From Branchinecta lynchi (Eukaryota; Arthropoda; Branchiopoda; Anostraca; Branchinectidae): 64,000 bases of DNA. Positions 10,960-22,681 of this stretch are shown here, piece by piece. The stretch spans positions 2,191,790-2,255,789 of the forward strand of contig JAKZAP010000021.1 of assembly GCA_023053575.1 (NCBI GenBank). The letters are read 5' to 3'. The notes beneath the pieces were generated by a model, which saw only the letters and a program-made list of their open reading frames with translations, was not told where the DNA came from and did not search any database. Position numbers and translations under genes: made by a program. Each line of letters starts with the position of its first letter. Position 1 is the stretch's first letter.

Positions 10960-12535
10960 TACAAATATACTTCCCGATAATTATCGACCGATTGCGCTGG
11001 CGTCCACACTTTCAAAGGTATTAGAGTACTGTTTACTTTTTCGATTGAGGGAATTTTTAAAAATGTCCTAGCATCAGTTTGCTTATCAACGTAGACTTTC
11101 CGTTGCATCTCCTATCTTCATCATGAAGTGTGTCATAGAATATTACTGGAATTTGAATATATATGTATTTGCGTGTTTCATTGACCCCCGAAAAGCTTTC
11201 GACCATGAAATTTTGATAAAGAAATTGTTCGCAAGAGGTGTCCCATATCATTATGTGAATCTTCTTATTCATTGGTTCACAACCCAAAAATTCAAGATTC
11301 GTTGGGGAGATATTTACAATGAGTCTTTTTCGGTGTAAAACGGAGTACGTCAGGGAGGGGTATTGTCTGCGTACTTGTATACATTTTATGTAGATGAGCT
11401 AAACCTTCGTCTGAAAGCGTCAGGCTTTGGTTGTCATATTGGAAGAGTTTGTTACAATAACCTAAGTTTTTCAGATGATCTAGTTCTACTAGCCACAAGT
11501 GTGTCAGCTTTAAATAAACTGCTAGCGATTTGTGATGAATTCGCCCACTAGCATGATATTATTTGTAATATGTCAAAAACTTTCTGCATGTTATTTTGCC
11601 CGAAAAGTCTGCGGAAAATAAAACCACCCCAGGTATTTTTGTCAGGAAATGTTGTTAGTTTTGTAAGTTCGTTAAGGTTAGTTTGTTAGGTACATAAATT
11701 CATCCACAAAAGTTTTGTGGATGAATTTATGTACCTAGGTTTCATATTCTCTAGCGATCTTAGTGATGATTGTCACCTTAAACACTTGTAGAGATCTCAC
11801 TGCATACGGGCAAATACGTTAATAAGACGGTTCAGCAAATGCTCTACTGAGGTTAAAAATCTTCTGCTTCGAAGTTACTGTATTTGTCTGTACGGTGTTG
11901 GAATGATTTCGTGACATACAGTTAAGGCATTTACTACAATACGTGTGTGTTACAATAATTCGTTCCGTCTCCTGCATTCTCTGCCATCTTGGTGTAACGC
12001 AACGGAAATGTTTTCTGATGATACAGTACCTGATTTTGCGGAGGTAGTTCGCAGGAGCCGGGAATCCATTAGACTTCGGGTTATACATAATTATTGCGGT
12101 AATAGTCTTATCGAGGGAGTGAGTACCCCATTTATGCAGTTATCATTACCCATCTGGGATAAGATCAATTCCGATCTTTTTGGTTTCCCAGGTGGCTAGA
12201 TGATATTCGTTCTATTACTGTTATTGTTTTGTTTCTATTTCTGTAATAGGAAATGTTTTCTGATGATACACTGCCTGATTTTGCGGAGGTAGTTCGCAGG
12301 AGCCGGGAATCCATTAGACTTCGGGTTGTACATAATTATTGCGGTAATAGTCTTATCGAGGGAGTACCCCATTTATGCAGTTACCCATCTGGGATAAGAT
12401 CAATTCCGATCTTTTTGGTTTCCCATGTGGGTAGGTGATATTCGTTATATTACTGTTATTGTTTTGTTTGTATTTCTGTAATAGGTTAATCAATATGAAA
12501 TTTCTTTTTCCGGATTAAAGAGTATGTATGTATGT
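10960..12535 (+). mobile_element. LINE family B (decayed reverse transcriptase, TATG tail)
   Basis: Read through stops, the plus strand gives DNYRPIALASTLSKVLE, then IDPRKAFDHEILIKKL (motif A), NGVRQGGVLSAYLY (motif B), LSFSDDLVLLA (motif C, FSDD) and a C-terminal segment. At least two in-frame stops. The 3' end is GGATTAAAGAG followed by (TATG)n at 12521-12537. The last segment is duplicated in tandem. Clade not assigned (CR1/L2/Jockey-like). Confidence 0.85.
12009..12485 (+). repeat. tandem duplication of the LINE B 3' end (~245 bp unit)
   Basis: The segment encoding FSDDT.PDFAEVVRRSRESI occurs at 12009 and again at 12253, both followed by TTATTGTTTTGTTT.TATTTCTGT. Small differences include a 9-base deletion in the second unit. 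Confidence 0.85.
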
Positions 12536-12639
12536 ATGATAACCGATGCCGTAATATTAAATATCATCTGTCTCAGTTGAGCAGAAATCGCAGACCAAGT
12601 TATCGAGAAGAAAGCAGGTAGAAAGTTCATACTTCTAGC

Positions 12640-13260
12640 CAGGGGCTACACCCCCCCCCCCATCCCCACCAACTTTTTGAGATACGGTAAAATTGTTCGG
12701 TATTTTTTTCGATAGCACAACTATTCGGTATATTTACGGGGATTCGGTAGTTATACAGAATCCTAAATAGGCTATCGGTACAAAAATATTCTGTATAATG
12801 ATCGGAATTTGGTATAGTTGGCAGTATTCGGTAGTTATCACGAATTTGGTGAAAGAATTTACTGAAATCATTTGGTAATTTTTTGATACCAGAACTATTC
12901 GGTATATTTATGGAGATTCGGTAGTTACACAGAATCCCGAATAAGCTATCGGTTCAAAATTATTCGGTATCATGACTAGGATTCGGTAATTTGTTTGGTA
13001 TAATATTCAGAATTAGGTAGTTAACAACGAATCCCGACTTTTGTTCCAGTTTCGACGAAAGTATACCGAATATGAATATTGTTCGGTAGTCTTTTTACCA
13101 AAACAATTCGGTATAATAACCAGGATACGGTAGTCATATAGAATCCCGAACATGCTATCGATCTAAACTTATTCGGTATAATAACTACGATTCGGTAATT
13201 ATTTATAGTTACCACGAACCTCGGAACTAGGAAGAGGTTGCGCGAAGCACTGGTCGCAGA
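12640..13260. repeat. degenerate tandem repeat of CGGTA-rich modules, possible hAT relative
   Basis: AACTATTCGGTATATTTA..G recurs near 12717, 12892 and 13107, each followed by GATTCGGTAGTTA.ACAGAATCC. It opens with a C run after CCAGGGGCTACACC, like the G/C-run MITEs here. No target duplication was found. Confidence 0.5.
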
Positions 13261-13799
13261 CAAAAAGGGTGATCTATGATTTCGTTGATAGTCCTTACTT
13301 TTATTTTGGATCCCAAAAAGAAGATCTAATCATAAATATTTCCAAAATTCAGCCTGCAGCGCTTTTCGTAATATTCTCTGTTTTGTGGAAGGGCGCGTCA
13401 TTTGACTGGGGTTTTAATCCAGTTTTGTGGAAGGGCGCGTCATTAACTGGGGTTTTAGGCCAGTAATCTCACCCGGGGCGCTCACTTTATGTGATTATGG
13501 GTAGTACCGACTAGACTATAGTTGCAGCTGCTGCCGGAACGTCGCTCCATCCGGTTACTCGAACTTCTTAGAGTGTCGGTATTTAATGCACGATAAATGA
13601 TAGAATTTGTAGGAGAAGCAGTCAAATTTTAGCCTACAGGGAAACAAAAATTATATTTCGAAAATTTTAGCCTTCGGCGCTCGATTTAATTTTCTATTTG
13701 CTATAACAACTAGAAGCTGTTACTGTTTATGCCCGGCAATATTTTCTTTAAGTGGGCTTAGACAAAACGACAAGTTGGATTATCGTCTTTCATGCTGCT

Positions 13800-14035
13800 C
13801 GTTAATGGTTTGTTTCTTTCCCCGACGTTGACCCAGAGGATTGACAGCCTGACGAGGACCCTTGCCAAGAAGGGCCGAAATATCGCTGATGAAGAATCGT
13901 AGCTGACGTATCCGTTGTAAACATTGTTTGAACAAACATCTGTGACCAACCGCAAAATTTTGCTACCAGCGTCAACACTGGTTGCGATGATGTTACTTCC
14001 ACGACCCCTAGTAGTAATTTTCGCAGGTCCGGCAA
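13800..14035 (+). mobile_element. Penelope-like element terminal repeat with hammerhead-like core
   Basis: Contains GACAGC-CTGACGA, a stem GGACCCTT..AAGGGCC, GAAA and, downstream, TA-GCTGAC. It continues GTATCCGTTGTAAACATTG and then a block (13955-14035) also found after the copy at 17876. Matches the ends of the Penelope-like insertion at 21952-22669. Confidence 0.7.
13843..13907 (+). ncRNA. hammerhead-ribozyme-like motif
   Basis: Stem I GACAGC (13843-13848) pairs with GCTGAC (13902-13907) with one mismatch. CTGACGA at 13849, a stem II hairpin (one bulged A), GAAA at 13877 and TA before the presumed cleavage point fit the type I hammerhead layout. Stem III is weak (U-A plus about 3 pairs with a bulge). 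Confidence 0.5.
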
Positions 14036-14149
14036 CGGTACAGGAGGAGGAGGAGGCGGAAACCGAAAATTTGCAGATATGTTCCGATTCGAGTCCAGCT
14101 TGAAGGACGAGAAGAGAAGATGCCAGAAACGCGGAAGTTTGTGTGTCCT

Positions 14150-14662
14150 ACTCGTATTCGACCACATTGGGAGGAGTTGGAGGAGGGGAGGGGGGGTAGT
14201 GTAGCTCGTGTAGGGATCAAACGGATGGAGTGATTTGAATCAAACTTGGAAAGAATAGAGACCATGTGTCCTAGATGAAATGTTTTAGGGTCCGGACCGG
14301 ATCTGAACACGGTGGGGAGTTTCCCGAAAAAGCTTCGACCTGAGTGACACTTAATAGCCGGTACGAGAAGATGCCGTAGATAATCAGTATATGTGGCTGA
14401 ACCAGATTTGGCCCTGGTACGGAAATTTGAGGGCGAGGCAATAGGCAATAGTACGAGGCAATAGTACGGCACTCCTAGGAATCAAACTAATACGGTGAAA
14501 CATTTGCCCTAGATTATCCGAGACGATGGCTCGGGTGAAATTAGATACCTTATTTCTAGGTCCAATCCTTGGAGGGTTGAAGGGGAGATTTTGTGACATT
14601 CTCATCTACTTTCTTGTACCACATACTCGTAACAAATGCCATATGAGCTCGTAGCTCTTGTT
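14150..14662 (+). mobile_element. F1-family Helentron-like repeat, 3' part
   Basis: Divergent F1 modules, ending AAATGCCATATGAGCTCGTA then GCTCTTGTT. The left end is lost at the Penelope-like sequence. Confidence 0.6.
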
Positions 14663-16010
14663 TTCTGCTATGGGTAAGGCCAAAAACTCCAGCCGAAACT
14701 CTAAACTGGCCACTTGTTTCAATCCGCAAGCCATCACTCTAATATAACTACCGATTACCAACAAAAAAAGGAAATTGAAAAGGATGCAATTAGCCCAATT
14801 TTGACATCAAAAGTAGAGTTCAAACAAAAACTTGGCTAGTCTATCAAACAAGAAACCGGACTGTTTTCAAGACAAATCGAGCCTTTGTTTGAAGATCGTA
14901 ATCGACTGAACTCGTTAGCAAAAAATTGTAATAATCTTCCACAGAAGTTGATGGGAAAAGCAGCCAACCAGGCTTGACGGCTGTGTTTAGCCTGACTGGA
15001 AGCTGGGAAAACGTGACTTTTATAGGCAACACACAATCTAAGCAGTCCTATAACAAGTCCAGGCCGCCAGTGGGATCCGTTTTCGACAGGCAGTTTACGA
15101 CGCGACTGAACAGTCACATGATTCACCACTCCAATGAGACTTCCACTTCCATCTGCATTCAAGTCGGACGTCATTTTTTTTTAGGGATCGCTCACCTGAT
15201 TTCATTTCCTTCACCAGAAGAGCGCCGGTGTCCGATCTGATTGACCGGAGAATTCCGATGAATCGGATCGGTGTTCGAAAGAAGGGTAAAAGAATACAGG
15301 GATCTCAGTGGGCTTGTTATTTTACGCACAGGGTGGATAATTGTTGTAATGCGTAATCTGAAAACGGTTAAAATCGTAACTTAAGAATGGACCGACTTTA
15401 CAGAGGAAGCTGACCGACTGGGGATAAATGAACATAATAACAGTTGTTTGTTTGGGTTGATAGCTCGGCCGGGATACGGAGAAAACCGGAAACTCGATAC
15501 ACAATCAAAAACCTCTTGAGTAAGTTGATAATAATGGGAAAGGTAAGTGACAAGACATGCTGATTTTATATTTATTTAATATATTACGTTTCTCCTTTCT
15601 TTTTCTGTGTATCGTGTTTTCCTTCTTGTGAGCGGGCAAAGATATCTATATATATATATATATAAATGTTTGTTTAATTAGACATGTGTATTTACACTTC
15701 GATTGGAATCTGGTGAAAACGAGAAATCTGTCAGAGCTACATATTTGCTGTTGGATTTCCAGACCCAGGAGAGGAGACATACTAAAAAAAAAAAATTCAT
15801 ATTGCGTTTTTACTTTCATTTTTATTTCTTTTTAGTCTGCACCTTCCCTCGTCGGACTGGTAATCCAACGGGAGTCCGCCGAAACACCCTCGTGATAAAG
15901 TAAAAGAAGTTGACACCTGCAGTCCAGGCATAGCGATCTTTATGGGGTCAATGTTCCATACTTTCCTTGTAAAACCAGTACTGAGTGGAGAAATAATGTC
16001 GAAGCACGCC
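14663..16010. other. unassigned region with (TA)n
   Basis: No recognised gene. 14840-15175 has overlapping open frames on both strands (about 112 and 88 codons) with moderate GC; neither matches a family I know. (TA)n lies at 15647-15663. The remainder is unclassified. Confidence 0.35.
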
Positions 16011-16050
16011 CCAGTTTGGGATCCCCAACGAAATCTTTGGTCTTGTTTCA
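16011..16050 (-). repeat. F2 5' end remnant
   Basis: Reads TTGGGATCCCCAACGAAATC then TTTGGTCTTGTTT, the reverse of the F2 5' end. Confidence 0.6.
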
Positions 16051-16141
16051 CGGCGCTAAAAGCATAATTCAGCTGAATTGAATATCGCGGTTCCTCTTTA
16101 AAAGGACAAGTCGCAGCAGAGGAGTTTCTACTCCGATATTC

Positions 16142-16345
16142 AATCATGTATGACTCTGAATGAATGAATGAATGCATTACGCACTGCCTTAGGGCGTAAG
16201 TACAGTACAAGACTCTCTGCTGGGCTTCCTCAGATTTACCAAATCATGTATGACTCTGAATGAATGAATGAATGCATTACGCACTGCCTTAGGGCGTAAG
16301 TACAGTACAAGACTCTCTGCTGGGCTTTCTCAGATTTACCAACCA
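16142..16345 (+). repeat. ~102-bp tandem duplication
   Basis: AATCATGTATGACTCTGAAT and the following ~80 bases occur at 16142 and 16243 with one or two differences. Includes (GAAT)n and GCATTACGCACTGC, a segment also seen near 23410-23460. Confidence 0.85.
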
Positions 16346-16414
16346 GGCTCCTGGGTTCTGCGGAGAAACATGCATAGCCGGTATTTCTGACCAATCCGCT
16401 CGTCGGAAGCGATA

Positions 16415-17400
16415 GAATAAAATAGAATAGTGTTTATTCAGCAACGACTGGGCCATAAACAGGTTTTTTATAGACACCACATACAAATATAATAATGCAT
16501 CGCAAATATAATGCTCCTACAACGCAGAAAATAAACTACCTCCACTTTAAATTTCCGATTATTATAATCTCCCACCCTTTTTATTACTCGGGCCCAAACC
16601 GATCTGGAAAAGGGGACTTCTATCACTGCCATAGGACGTGGGCAACACTGCCTTCCCCAATCAAACATAGCGGGCATTTGTAATTATCCCTGATTAAACC
16701 GTCCCTGTTTCTCTTCCAAGCCAGATTTAGCTCCGAAAGCGCCAAACGAGGAAAACTCACAGATGAGTCTAACGGCCGCTGGGAATCTCGGGAATGAGAA
16801 ACAATGAACGAAACGTTTAGGGAACTAATCAATACTATGGGTACAACCAGGCCCGTATCCAGGAATTTTTGTGGGGGAGGGTGCCTTTCCGGGGGGGGCG
16901 GTTGCCTGGAGGTTGGACAAAAAAGTACAAAAAAGACATAGATTAGAGGGAAAAGCCTGTAAAAATAACTATTTGTGTTTCGGGGGGGGGGGGGGGGGGG
17001 TTAATCCCCTAACCCCCCCCCCCCCCCCCTGGATACGGTCTTGGGTACAACGGTCCATTCAAATCTCGAAAATTCGAATCCATGTTCCAAGGCCAAGTCC
17101 AAAGGAATAAGGGTCTGACTAAACATCCGGCTTGCTACAGCCTCAAGAGACCCTTGTTGAAACATATCGAAGCTTACTTATCCCTTTAGAACCGTCATAC
17201 GGAATCGCAATCACCTTGGGCTCCAAAATGACTTCAGTCTTTGTTTTTCATCCATTCCAATCGCTTTAGAATGGGCATGTAACTTGAATGATTTCACTAC
17301 TAACAACTCGGTTCTTTTACTCATAGCACATGACGCTTTACTCGCAAATGTCAGGAACTCGTAGCCATCACCGCCTTCCCGGAAACAACAGGAAGGCAAA
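16415..17400 (-). mobile_element. LINE C-terminal region on minus strand, interrupted by a MITE
   Basis: The minus strand encodes LALSELNLAWKRNRDGL and YKCPLC...SVAHVLWQ, the Cys-His C-terminal segment of LINE polyproteins, and upstream a ~62-codon frame (17399-17211). The reversed 3' end with AATAAAATAGAATAGTG lies at 16416. The MITE at 16848-17043 splits it. Confidence 0.6.
16848..17043. mobile_element. hAT-type MITE (family h2), 8-bp target duplication
   Basis: Ends CAGGCCCGTATCCAGG and, inverted, CAAGACCGTATCCAGG; GGTACAAC at 16840-16847 and 17044-17051. G and C runs inside. Inserted into the minus-strand LINE fragment. Confidence 0.85.
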
Positions 17401-17635
17401 ACATGTAGGAAAAAAGTACAGGCTCACAGCGGCCGAAGATACTGTAAAATAACTTTTTCTCAAACAGGCACACAATGCACGTCTTCCTACGTCCCACAGT
17501 AAGTTATATTGTGACAATGACTTTTGTCATGGAGGCTGATAAGATATCGTATCATCCTCCAGAGAGGCTGATACGAAGCCGGTCAACATCCATGGATGTT
17601 CTACGAACACTTTTCCTCACATACTGAAAAGTAGA
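17400..17635. other. no feature seen
   Basis: Short unassigned stretch between the LINE fragment and a Penelope-like terminal repeat. Confidence 0.35.
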
Positions 17636-18105
17636 AGCTAAATATTCTTTAAGCCCAAGCTGACTTTGAAACATTTATTCAAACAATGTTTACAACAGAT
17701 ACGTCAGCTATGATTTTTCATCAGCGATATTTCGGCCCTTCTTGGCAAGGGTCCTCGTCAGGCTGTCAATCCTCTGGTTCAACTTCGGGGAAGGAAACAA
17801 ACCTGTAATCTTCGTCAGGCTGTCAATCATCTGGTTCAACTTCGGGGAAGGAAACAAACCTGTAATCATTACAGATTACAGGTTTGTTTCCTTCCCCGAA
17901 GTTGAACCAGAGGATTCACAGCCTGACGAGGACCCTTGCCAAGAAGGGCCGAAATATCGCTGATGAAGAATCGTAGCTGACGTATCCGTAGTAAACATTG
18001 TTTGAATAAATATCTGTGACCAATCGCAAAATTTTGCTACCAGCGTCAACACTGGTTTCGATGATGTTACTTCCGCGACGCCTAGTAGTAATTTTCGCAG
18101 GTCTC
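17636..18105. mobile_element. two Penelope-like terminal repeats head to head (palindrome)
   Basis: A minus-oriented copy (17636-17870) and a plus-oriented copy (17876-18105) meet at an ACCTGTAATC-ATTACAGATT centre. In the left copy a ~60-bp block (TCGTCAGGCTGTCAAT to AAACCTGTAATC) is duplicated. Each copy has the CTGACGA..GAAA core. Confidence 0.7.
17917..17981 (+). ncRNA. hammerhead-ribozyme-like motif
   Basis: CTGACGA at 17923, GAAA at 17951 and TA-GCTGAC ending at 17981; stem I is CACAGC/GCTGAC, slightly poorer than in the 13.8-kb copy. Confidence 0.45.
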
Positions 18106-18191
18106 CAGTGGGCATCCAGGACCACTAGATGGCATCCGCATCGCAAAATTATAAAGACTAATGATAGAAACAGAAGTGCTCGGGTCACAGC

Positions 18192-18490
18192 CAGGGACGT
18201 TACGTATAGGGGGGAGCCCCCCCCCCCCCCAATTATCGGCCAGCAAAAAAATATATGAGTTGCGAAGCTCCGCAATTTTCCGTAAAAACAGTCAATATTT
18301 TTTTTGGAAACAGTCGATTTTTCTTCAAAATAGTCGGTTTTTCTTAAAATCAGTGGATATTTTTGTCAAAACAGTCGTTCTTTTTCTTAGAAACAGTCGG
18401 TTTGTCTGCAAAAACAGTCGGTAAACTTCGACCAGCCATTCGGTAAATACCTTCCCCCCCCCCCAAGCCTTTTGGCTAGTAACACCTCTG
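18192..18490 (-). mobile_element. hAT-type MITE family h1, minus orientation
   Basis: Starts CAGGGACGTTACG with a G/C run and ends GGCTAGTAACACCTCTG. ACAGTCG.TTTTTCTT modules lie between. No matching target duplication was found. Confidence 0.7.
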
Positions 18491-19199
18491 TTCTATAGGC
18501 CTACTCCTCTCCTGTATTTCTAGGAGAAAAATATAAACAAGAATGATAGTAATAACAAGCGAAGATCGAAAATCCCGAGCCGTCCATTAAACAGATTTGT
18601 AAAATAATTAGTCCGCAAAAGCGAGGATGGCTCTGCTGTCCTCATAATTAGTTAGGCCTAGACTTTTAGCTCATGAGCACATCTGAAGACCAAGAATTTT
18701 CACTAGCACCAAAGAATGTTGCGGTTTTGACGTTACGAAATTTGTCCGGGAAAACTTCTACAAATTATCTTTTCTCAGGAATGCCAACAGCGCTACACAA
18801 AAGTGTCTCTCACGACAGATGCCGCAGTTCATGAGGATGAATGTTCCAGAATTTGCGGAAACTTTGTTCGGAAAGAGGGACACAAAAATGAACCAAACTT
18901 CTAAGAAAACGGGCGATCTGCACGTTCTCCAGATGTGTTTCAAGCCTGAAGGACGAGGCTCATATATTTGACCACAGAATAAACAAGAGATGAAAGCTCA
19001 TACGGCACTTGCAAGGATAGATAGCACTTTTCACTTATCTAGACAGCTTCCAAGCTATGAGAACACGTTAGTAAAGGTATTAAAGAATTAGGTAATTTTA
19101 ACCAGTTTAGGTCTGATTTTCGTATTTTTGCTGTATTGCTGCGTTGTTCACTACTTTCATACCGAGCTACTCATACACTAGATTAGCTTAGAGTCATAT
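18491..19199. other. no gene seen
   Basis: About 700 bp of AT-rich sequence with short chance frames; no recognised repeat. Confidence 0.35.
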
Positions 19200-19921
19200 G
19201 CCTCGGGGGAGCTGGAGTGGGTGACGGTGATGACTATTTTCTCGCCGGACAAGTAGTTCGTCCGGATTCCGGCAAAAAATAGAAAATTTGTTAAAAGTAA
19301 AATTAATTTTCATTTGATGTTGATTGTATGTTTGATTTAGGGGTAAGACGACATGCCGAAAACTTATGTGAAAAATCATTTTCTACCCGGACAAGTGGTT
19401 CGCCTGAATCCGGCCAAAACCGGAAAATGTGTTAAAAGTAAAAGTTTTATTTGTAGTTGATTAGATATCCGATTTAGGGGTAAGAAGAGATGCTGAATCC
19501 GTATATGACAATCATTGTTTACCCGGACATATATTTCACCCGAATTCCGGCTGGAACCGGAAAATTTGTTATAAGTTAAATTTTTATTTGAAGTTGTTCG
19601 ATATAGGGGATAGAAGATACGCTAAATTCGTTTTTTAGCTTTCTTTTTTTCGCCAGACAAGTAGTTCCGAAATTCGGCCGAAACCGGAAAATTGGCAGAA
19701 CTAAGGCAGGAAGTTTTCGTCAAAATAGATATGACTTATAGGGGTAAACACACATGCTGAAACCATATCTGAACTTGGTTTTCTCAATTATTAGCTATTT
19801 CGGCTTAATCTGTTCTGAATTTTAATAGTAAAAATGTTCAAGGAGTCTGGCGAAGACAAGACCCATTTGTCTGGATCAAATATTCAATTTGGGGTTCTAT
19901 CGAAACCTTTGGTCTTGTTAA
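19200..19921 (-). mobile_element. F2-family repeat, minus orientation, 3' part missing
   Basis: Four GACAAGTAGTTCG/CCGGAAAATTTGTT modules, then the reversed 5' end (ATCGAAACCTTTGGTCTTGT at the right edge). Confidence 0.7.
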
Positions 19922-21000
19922 CCCAGAGGCGTTCTTTGAGTTTTCAAATATGTTGCATTCCGCCGCCGCGTCGGAAGACAGGGAAGGCTGGATAGAGTCG
20001 CTAACCGCTAGAAAGCAAATCGCTAATTTCAGAAAACGTTCTGACCCGCTTTGTCGTGAAAAGATCATTTCTAGTAAGAGCTGTCCTTTAAACGACGTCA
20101 CAAGACGTGTCCCGTCTCTGTCTTGCCGTACATCCACCGTTCTGGCCCGAATGAAAGAGATGTTTCATTCATCTAAGACAGTGAAAAATGGCATTCCATG
20201 CACGGCAGAGAGAATCTAACGAACCAAGAAAGAATAACAGACAGGCCTAACGATCTGCTGGAGACACAAGAGGACAAACGCAAAGCAAACAAGGCGTGAA
20301 AACCACTTCTACTGATGACCAACGATACTGTTATATTCTCCACATTCCATTTGACAGGGTAAGATGTACAACCAAGAATAACTCAGAACCCTTCAGAGAA
20401 TGTTTACCGACGGTCGCAAGCAACTTGACCGAATCTCATCATGTCTTGACAATATAAGTAAGCCTATCTGAAAAAAGATCTATGCTTGGAACTGGAGATG
20501 GGGTTACGGGTAATTACGGGGTCTCGAGTGGACCTCGGGATACACTTAAAAATAAAAGAAATTCAGGTAGAATCTAAACTGAGGAAAAGCACAGCACAGC
20601 GTGCCAGTTTTTTCGAATACTAAAAGGAGGAAAAGGTGAACTGTTACAAATATAAGTTTCCGACCCGTCACGGGATACTGAACAGAGGAAAGGCTTGCCG
20701 GTTTTTCGGATCCTCGATTCCTGGTACTTCTTTCCTCGTTTTAGTTTGCCCTTCCTGCTTTTCTCTTGCCTTTCCTTTCCTGCTTTTAGTCGATTCAGGT
20801 CAATTCAATTCAGGTACAATCTCGATCCGTTCCCCAATTACCGTGATCGCAGAAAGGCTGGTAGGCTGAAGCACAAATTAACCCTGTTCATTAAAGCACA
20901 ACTCTTACTAGAAATGATCTTTTCACGATGAAATGGCTCAGAAATATAGTTTTTAGAAATACCATTCCTTTCCACATGATATTGTTTTTTTTTACTAAAC
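19922..21000. other. unassigned region with a small inverted repeat
   Basis: A segment near 20035-20085 (GAAAAGATCATTTCTAGTAA) recurs inverted at 20895-20935 (TTACTAGAAATGATCTTTTC), suggesting a decayed inverted-repeat element of about 900 bp. No coding signature was found. Confidence 0.35.
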
Positions 21001-21004
21001 ATTT

Positions 21005-21147
21005 TAACTGTTCATGATCTATGTTCGTTTCTTATTTATTGTTTGTTAGTTTGCGTCTTACTTGCATTGTAGTGAGTGTTTATTTTTCTGGCCCATGTTA
21101 GCCTAGTGCTATTAGGGTTCAAAATAAAATTGATTGATTGATTGAAA
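21005..21147 (+). mobile_element. LINE 3' end with (GATT)n tail
   Basis: Ends GTTCAAAATAAAATTGATTG then ATTGATTGA, as in LINE 3' ends elsewhere in the window. 5' truncated, no coding part. Confidence 0.5.
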
Positions 21148-21371
21148 TAAGCGATTTTCCTGTTAGCGCTTGTCAACTCTATCCAGCCTTCCCGCAATCC
21201 GAAGCGGTGGCTGGAAGCAAAATATTTGAAAACTGAACGCGCAGTGGTTAAAATGTGGAAAAAACAAGGAAAACAGAAGAAGTCCAAAAACAGAATATAG
21301 ACCTGATGGCCTACCAAGTCTTCCAAAACGAAAAATACCAGTTTGAAGCTTTTCATGTCCGTATGTGTTAA

Positions 21372-21744
21372 AGGACCCCCTCACACTATTTACTCTTCAA
21401 ATTACAGTATTTTAAAATATTTGAATACTTTAAAATTATGCTGTGCTTTCAACAAATAACCCACAGTTCTGGCTGCTTTGGCCTTTTCCGAGACCCGTTG
21501 ACTTATAGCGAAAATAGGGAAACAATTCACATAACCGGTTTTGTCCGATGGAAAAACATCTCGCAGACAACCGTCGACAGCGTGATACACATCGAAGGTA
21601 GCAAAACACGGCAAGCGAGAAAATCAGCGTATTTTGGTTAGAGGGATTAAAATGTGCCGTATGAAATTGGGGTCTCCGGGTTTAGAAATATGTGGAGTGA
21701 TTATGGAACTAGGTTGCGTTAGTATTGTAGGTAAGACAGGTCCT
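21372..21744 (+). mobile_element. TTAA-flanked MITE (family t1)
   Basis: Inverted ends AGGACC; TTAA on both sides (21368-21371, 21745-21748). The interior has ATTTTAAAATATTTGAATAC and TGGGGTCTCCGGGTTTAGAA. Related copies: 46753-47109, 58428-58749 and fragment 49123-49199. TTAA duplications fit piggyBac- or Kolobok-type elements. Confidence 0.75.
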
Positions 21745-22043
21745 TTAAAGAGCTGTCAGCGGACCTTCAAGCTTTCAGCGAAGTTAACGTTGAGTGAGTG
21801 GCAAAACCACTCACTCAAAACTCGGCAAACCACTCACGGCAAAACTCGGCTAAGCCAAAAAACGCTAAGAAGTCGTAGGTACAAAACGAACCAATGGCGA
21901 AAGGCAAGGATTTCAGAAGCTTACAATAGGGATGAAATAAAAGACATATAATTTATTCAATCAATGTTTACAACGGATACGTCAGCTCTGATTTTTCATC
22001 AGCGATATTTCGGCCCTTCTTGGCAAGGGTCCTCGTCAGGCTG

Positions 22044-22420
22044 TCAATCTTCTTGTTCAACTTCGGGGAAGGAAACAAACCTGTCAAATTTTGTGGTGAT
22101 GAGAGATCCGTCTTTCCTTAGGCTCTTCAGGGCTTGCAATTCTTCTTTCGGGAGGTTTGGTTCTGTAGGGATGTTGATTCGGGACTGTAGCAAGTGGGCT
22201 GCATCTACTCTTGCTTTTTCAAAATCATCTACTTTTGCATCTTCATGGAAAAGACCTGTCTCAAAACTTGCTACAAATTCTTCTACTGGTGGTTCACGGG
22301 GCGCGATGTTGAATTTACATCCATGGGACAATGCATTAATTTGTGTTGGAGATAAAGTTTTGGAGCTAAAATTTAGTACGGAAGGTCCAGGGAGAACTTT
22401 CGGACTGTAAATCTGGGTTT
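22044..22420 (-). pseudogene. Penelope-like element ORF fragment (N-terminal part before RT)
   Basis: The minus frame reads LSPTQINALSHGCKFNIAP, PREPPVEEFVASFE and NLPKEELQALKSLRKDGSL, the conserved region just before the reverse transcriptase of Penelope-like proteins (NL.KEE..ALK.L..D pattern). It runs into the terminal repeat and stops. A separate frame at 22567-22373 holds the preceding residues after a frameshift or stop. Confidence 0.7.
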
Positions 22421-22541
22421 TACTGTAGTTTTTGTTTTGAAGTCGAGAATATTTTTTCCGCAGCTTTTCGCGGTGTTCCCAACAGGAATTTTCAAATTCC
22501 TGACAGGTTTGTTTCCTTCCCCGAAGTTGAACAAGAAGATT

Positions 22542-22606
22542 GACAGCCTGACGAGGACCCTTGCCAAGAAGGGCCGAAATATCGCTGATGAAAAATCAGA
22601 GCTGAC
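22542..22606 (+). ncRNA. hammerhead-like motif, cleavage-site base altered
   Basis: GACAGC-CTGACGA (22548), GAAA (22576) and GCTGAC (22601), but AGA rather than TA lies before GCTGAC, so the conserved U16.1 is lost. Probably inactive. Confidence 0.4.
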
Positions 22607-22681
22607 GTATCCGTTGTAAACATTGATTGAATAAATGTTTCAAAGTCAGCTTGGGCTCAAAGAATATTTAAAGACATATAA

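Larger units (their letters stand above)
21952..22669. mobile_element. Penelope-like element fragment with inverted terminal repeats, 12-bp target duplication
   Basis: AAAGACATATAA lies at 21940-21951 and 22670-22681. A minus-oriented terminal repeat (21952-22085) and a plus-oriented one (22505-22669) flank a ~420-bp piece of a Penelope-like ORF read on the minus strand. A 5'-truncated, inverted arrangement is typical of these retroelements. Confidence 0.75.

Noticed and set aside
14008..14472. 154-codon minus frame
   Set aside because: Lies in the Penelope flank and an F1 repeat; low-complexity Pro/Leu stretches from C runs.
15797..16210. 137-codon minus frame
   Set aside because: Includes the F2 remnant and a tandem duplication; chance frame.
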